Origin: DASWOJ01 sp964242325
GTDB taxonomy: Bacteria; Pseudomonadota; Alphaproteobacteria; Acetobacterales; Acetobacteraceae
Assembly: GCA_964242325.1 (NCBI GenBank)
Contig: CAXTCI010000225.1
Coordinates: 1-7,923 of the forward strand
DNA length: 7,923 nucleotides
Direction of reading: 5' to 3'
Positions 6,783 to 7,923 of this stretch are shown here, one piece after another. Position 1 is the first letter of the stretch. Each line of letters opens with the position of its first letter. Both the position numbers and the translations under genes were made by a program. The notes under the pieces are model-generated. The model was not told the origin of the DNA and searched no databases. It worked only from the letters and a program-made list of their open reading frames with translations.

Positions 6783-7922
6783 TTACGAAGGCGCTAGCGG
6801 GCGCGAACGTGAGGCCCAGACCACCCCCAGGGACACCAGGGCGGCAACTGATGCGGCCACGAAGGCCGCGGGTAACCCGAACCCACCGGCCACGAGCCCT
6901 GCGGCCGGCCCAGCCGCGCCCAGGCCAAGGTCGAAGCACGCCAGGAAAACGCCGAGTGCCACTCCACGGCTTTCCGCCGGGACGCGCCGCACGGCTTCCA
7001 CGCCAAGCGAGGGAAATACCATCGAGTAGCCGAGGCCGGTGATCACGGTCCCGAGCAGGGCCGCCATCGGCTGGGAGGCGGACGCGATGAGCAGCAGGCC
7101 CACTGCTTCGACTGCCAGCGACACCAGGGCAACACGACTTCCACCCAGGCGGTCCGGCATGCTGCCGAACAATAGCCGCGCCAAGATGTAGGCTGCCCCG
7201 AAGCCGGTCAGCGCGAGCCCGGCACCGGACCAGTCCTCTGCGGCGTAGCGCAATGCCAGGAACGCCGCGATGGTTCCGAAGCCGGCGGAGGCCAGAACCA
7301 TCCCGAGGCCCGGGGCCCAGATCGCCCGCACGACGCCCAAGAACGGCACCCGTCGCCGTTCGGCGCCTGGCAAACCGAGCAGGATGGCCGCGACCGGCAT
7401 GGCCAGCAACGGCATTAAGCCGGTGGCGATGGACACGATCGCAAACCCGCCGAGGTCGCCGAGCACTGCCCCGAGCGGTGCCCCGACGGCGAGCGCGCCG
7501 TACATCGCAATGCCGATCCAGGCCATGGCCTTGCCGGCGTGCTGCGGGCCGACGCGGGTGACCGCCCAGGCCATGATGCCCGTAGTGAACAAGCTGTCGC
7601 CTAACCCGAGCAATAAGCGGCCGATTACCAGGGCGGCTAGGCTCCAACTGCCCGGCAATGGCAGGGAGACCAGGTATGCCGCACCGCTGAGCGCGGTGGT
7701 TCCCAGGCCCAGCAGCACCCCGAATTTCGGGCCACGCCGGTCGGACACCGCCCCGGCCAGTTGCCGGGTCAGCAGCGTGGCCACTGCGGACAAGCCGATG
7801 AGGATGCCGACGACGGTGGTGCCATAGCCGAGCACGGCATGGACATGGACCGGCAAGGTGGAAAGCGGGATGCCGACCGCGGAGTAGCCCAGGAAGACGA
7901 TCAGCGCGAAGGGAAGCAGCAT
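6783..7922 (-). CDS. MFS transporter, YhhS/YfcJ-like, 5' end probably outside the window
   Basis: Twelve-span inner-membrane secondary transporter of the major facilitator superfamily. The 379 visible residues resemble E. coli YhhS along their whole length: GIPLSTLPVHVH near residue 17, the MFS motif A as GAVSDRRGPK at 57-66, then GRLLLGLGDSLFTTGIMAW, YGALAVGAPLG, ASAGFGTIAAFLALRY, ARLLFGSMPDRLGG (second-half motif A) and GYSMVFPSLGVEAVRRVPAESRGVALG. YhhS has about 20 further residues before the first span. Here the first visible Met is one base from the window edge and lies directly in span 1, so the true start is probably upstream and the gene is marked from the first in-window ATG. It ends at TAA (6785-6783). 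Substrate unknown; relatives are implicated in drug or sugar efflux. No clear terminator follows. Confidence 0.92.
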   Translation of the reverse strand: MLLPFALIVFLGYSAVGIPLSTLPVHVHAVLGYGTTVVGILIGLSAVATLLTRQLAGAVSDRRGPKFGVLLGLGTTALSGAAYLVSLPLPGSWSLAALVIGRLLLGLGDSLFTTGIMAWAVTRVGPQHAGKAMAWIGIAMYGALAVGAPLGAVLGDLGGFAIVSIATGLMPLLAMPVAAILLGLPGAERRRVPFLGVVRAIWAPGLGMVLASAGFGTIAAFLALRYAAEDWSGAGLALTGFGAAYILARLLFGSMPDRLGGSRVALVSLAVEAVGLLLIASASQPMAALLGTVITGLGYSMVFPSLGVEAVRRVPAESRGVALGVFLACFDLGLGAAGPAAGLVAGGFGLPAAFVAASVAALVSLGVVWASRSRPLAPS

Positions 7923-7923
7923 C

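Noticed and set aside
6676..7647. 323-codon minus-strand frame overlapping the MFS gene
   Set aside because: Same strand, wrong frame. It is Arg/Gly/Pro-rich without hydrophobic spans, while the overlapping frame encodes a complete MFS core.

Overview
The window is GC-rich bacterial chromosome in which almost every gene encodes membrane transport. Periplasmic binding proteins with signal peptides point to a Gram-negative host. The base composition, codon use and gene types fit an alphaproteobacterium, perhaps a Rhodospirillales or Acetobacteraceae member. This is an inference from style only; there is no rRNA or phylogenetic marker here.

Left part (plus strand, 22-2971): a compact four-gene operon for a polar-amino-acid-type ABC importer. 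The order is periplasmic binding protein (family 3), ATPase (GlnQ/HisP type), then two paralogous 225-residue permeases (HisM/HisQ type). Gaps between genes are 6 to 10 bases, so co-transcription and translational coupling are likely. The binding protein appears to lack the Asp that usually contacts the ligand amino group, so its ligand may not be an ordinary alpha-amino acid.

Junction (2972-3267): the plus-strand operon and the following minus-strand operon converge here. The gap holds two hairpins and a short decayed remnant of an IS5-family transposase (minus strand) with an in-frame stop inside a conserved motif.

Middle part (minus strand, 5003-3268): an ATPase and an ABC-2 permease overlapping by 4 bases, forming a two-gene exporter of the YadG/YadH type. 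Upstream on the same strand (6353-5115) is a branched-chain-amino-acid-type periplasmic binding protein with no Liv permease or ATPase genes beside it.

Right part: a 429-base gap (6354-6782) holds a Shine-Dalgarno site for the binding protein, three copies of a TGACGAC heptamer, a 10-base inverted repeat and an unrecognised 44-codon ORF. It is followed by a minus-strand MFS transporter of the YhhS/YfcJ type whose 5' end probably lies past the window edge.

I see no CRISPR array, tRNA, rRNA, phage gene or recognisable defence system. The window looks like ordinary accessory transport genes. The points most worth checking are the altered ligand pocket of the first binding protein, the orphan second binding protein and the IS remnant.
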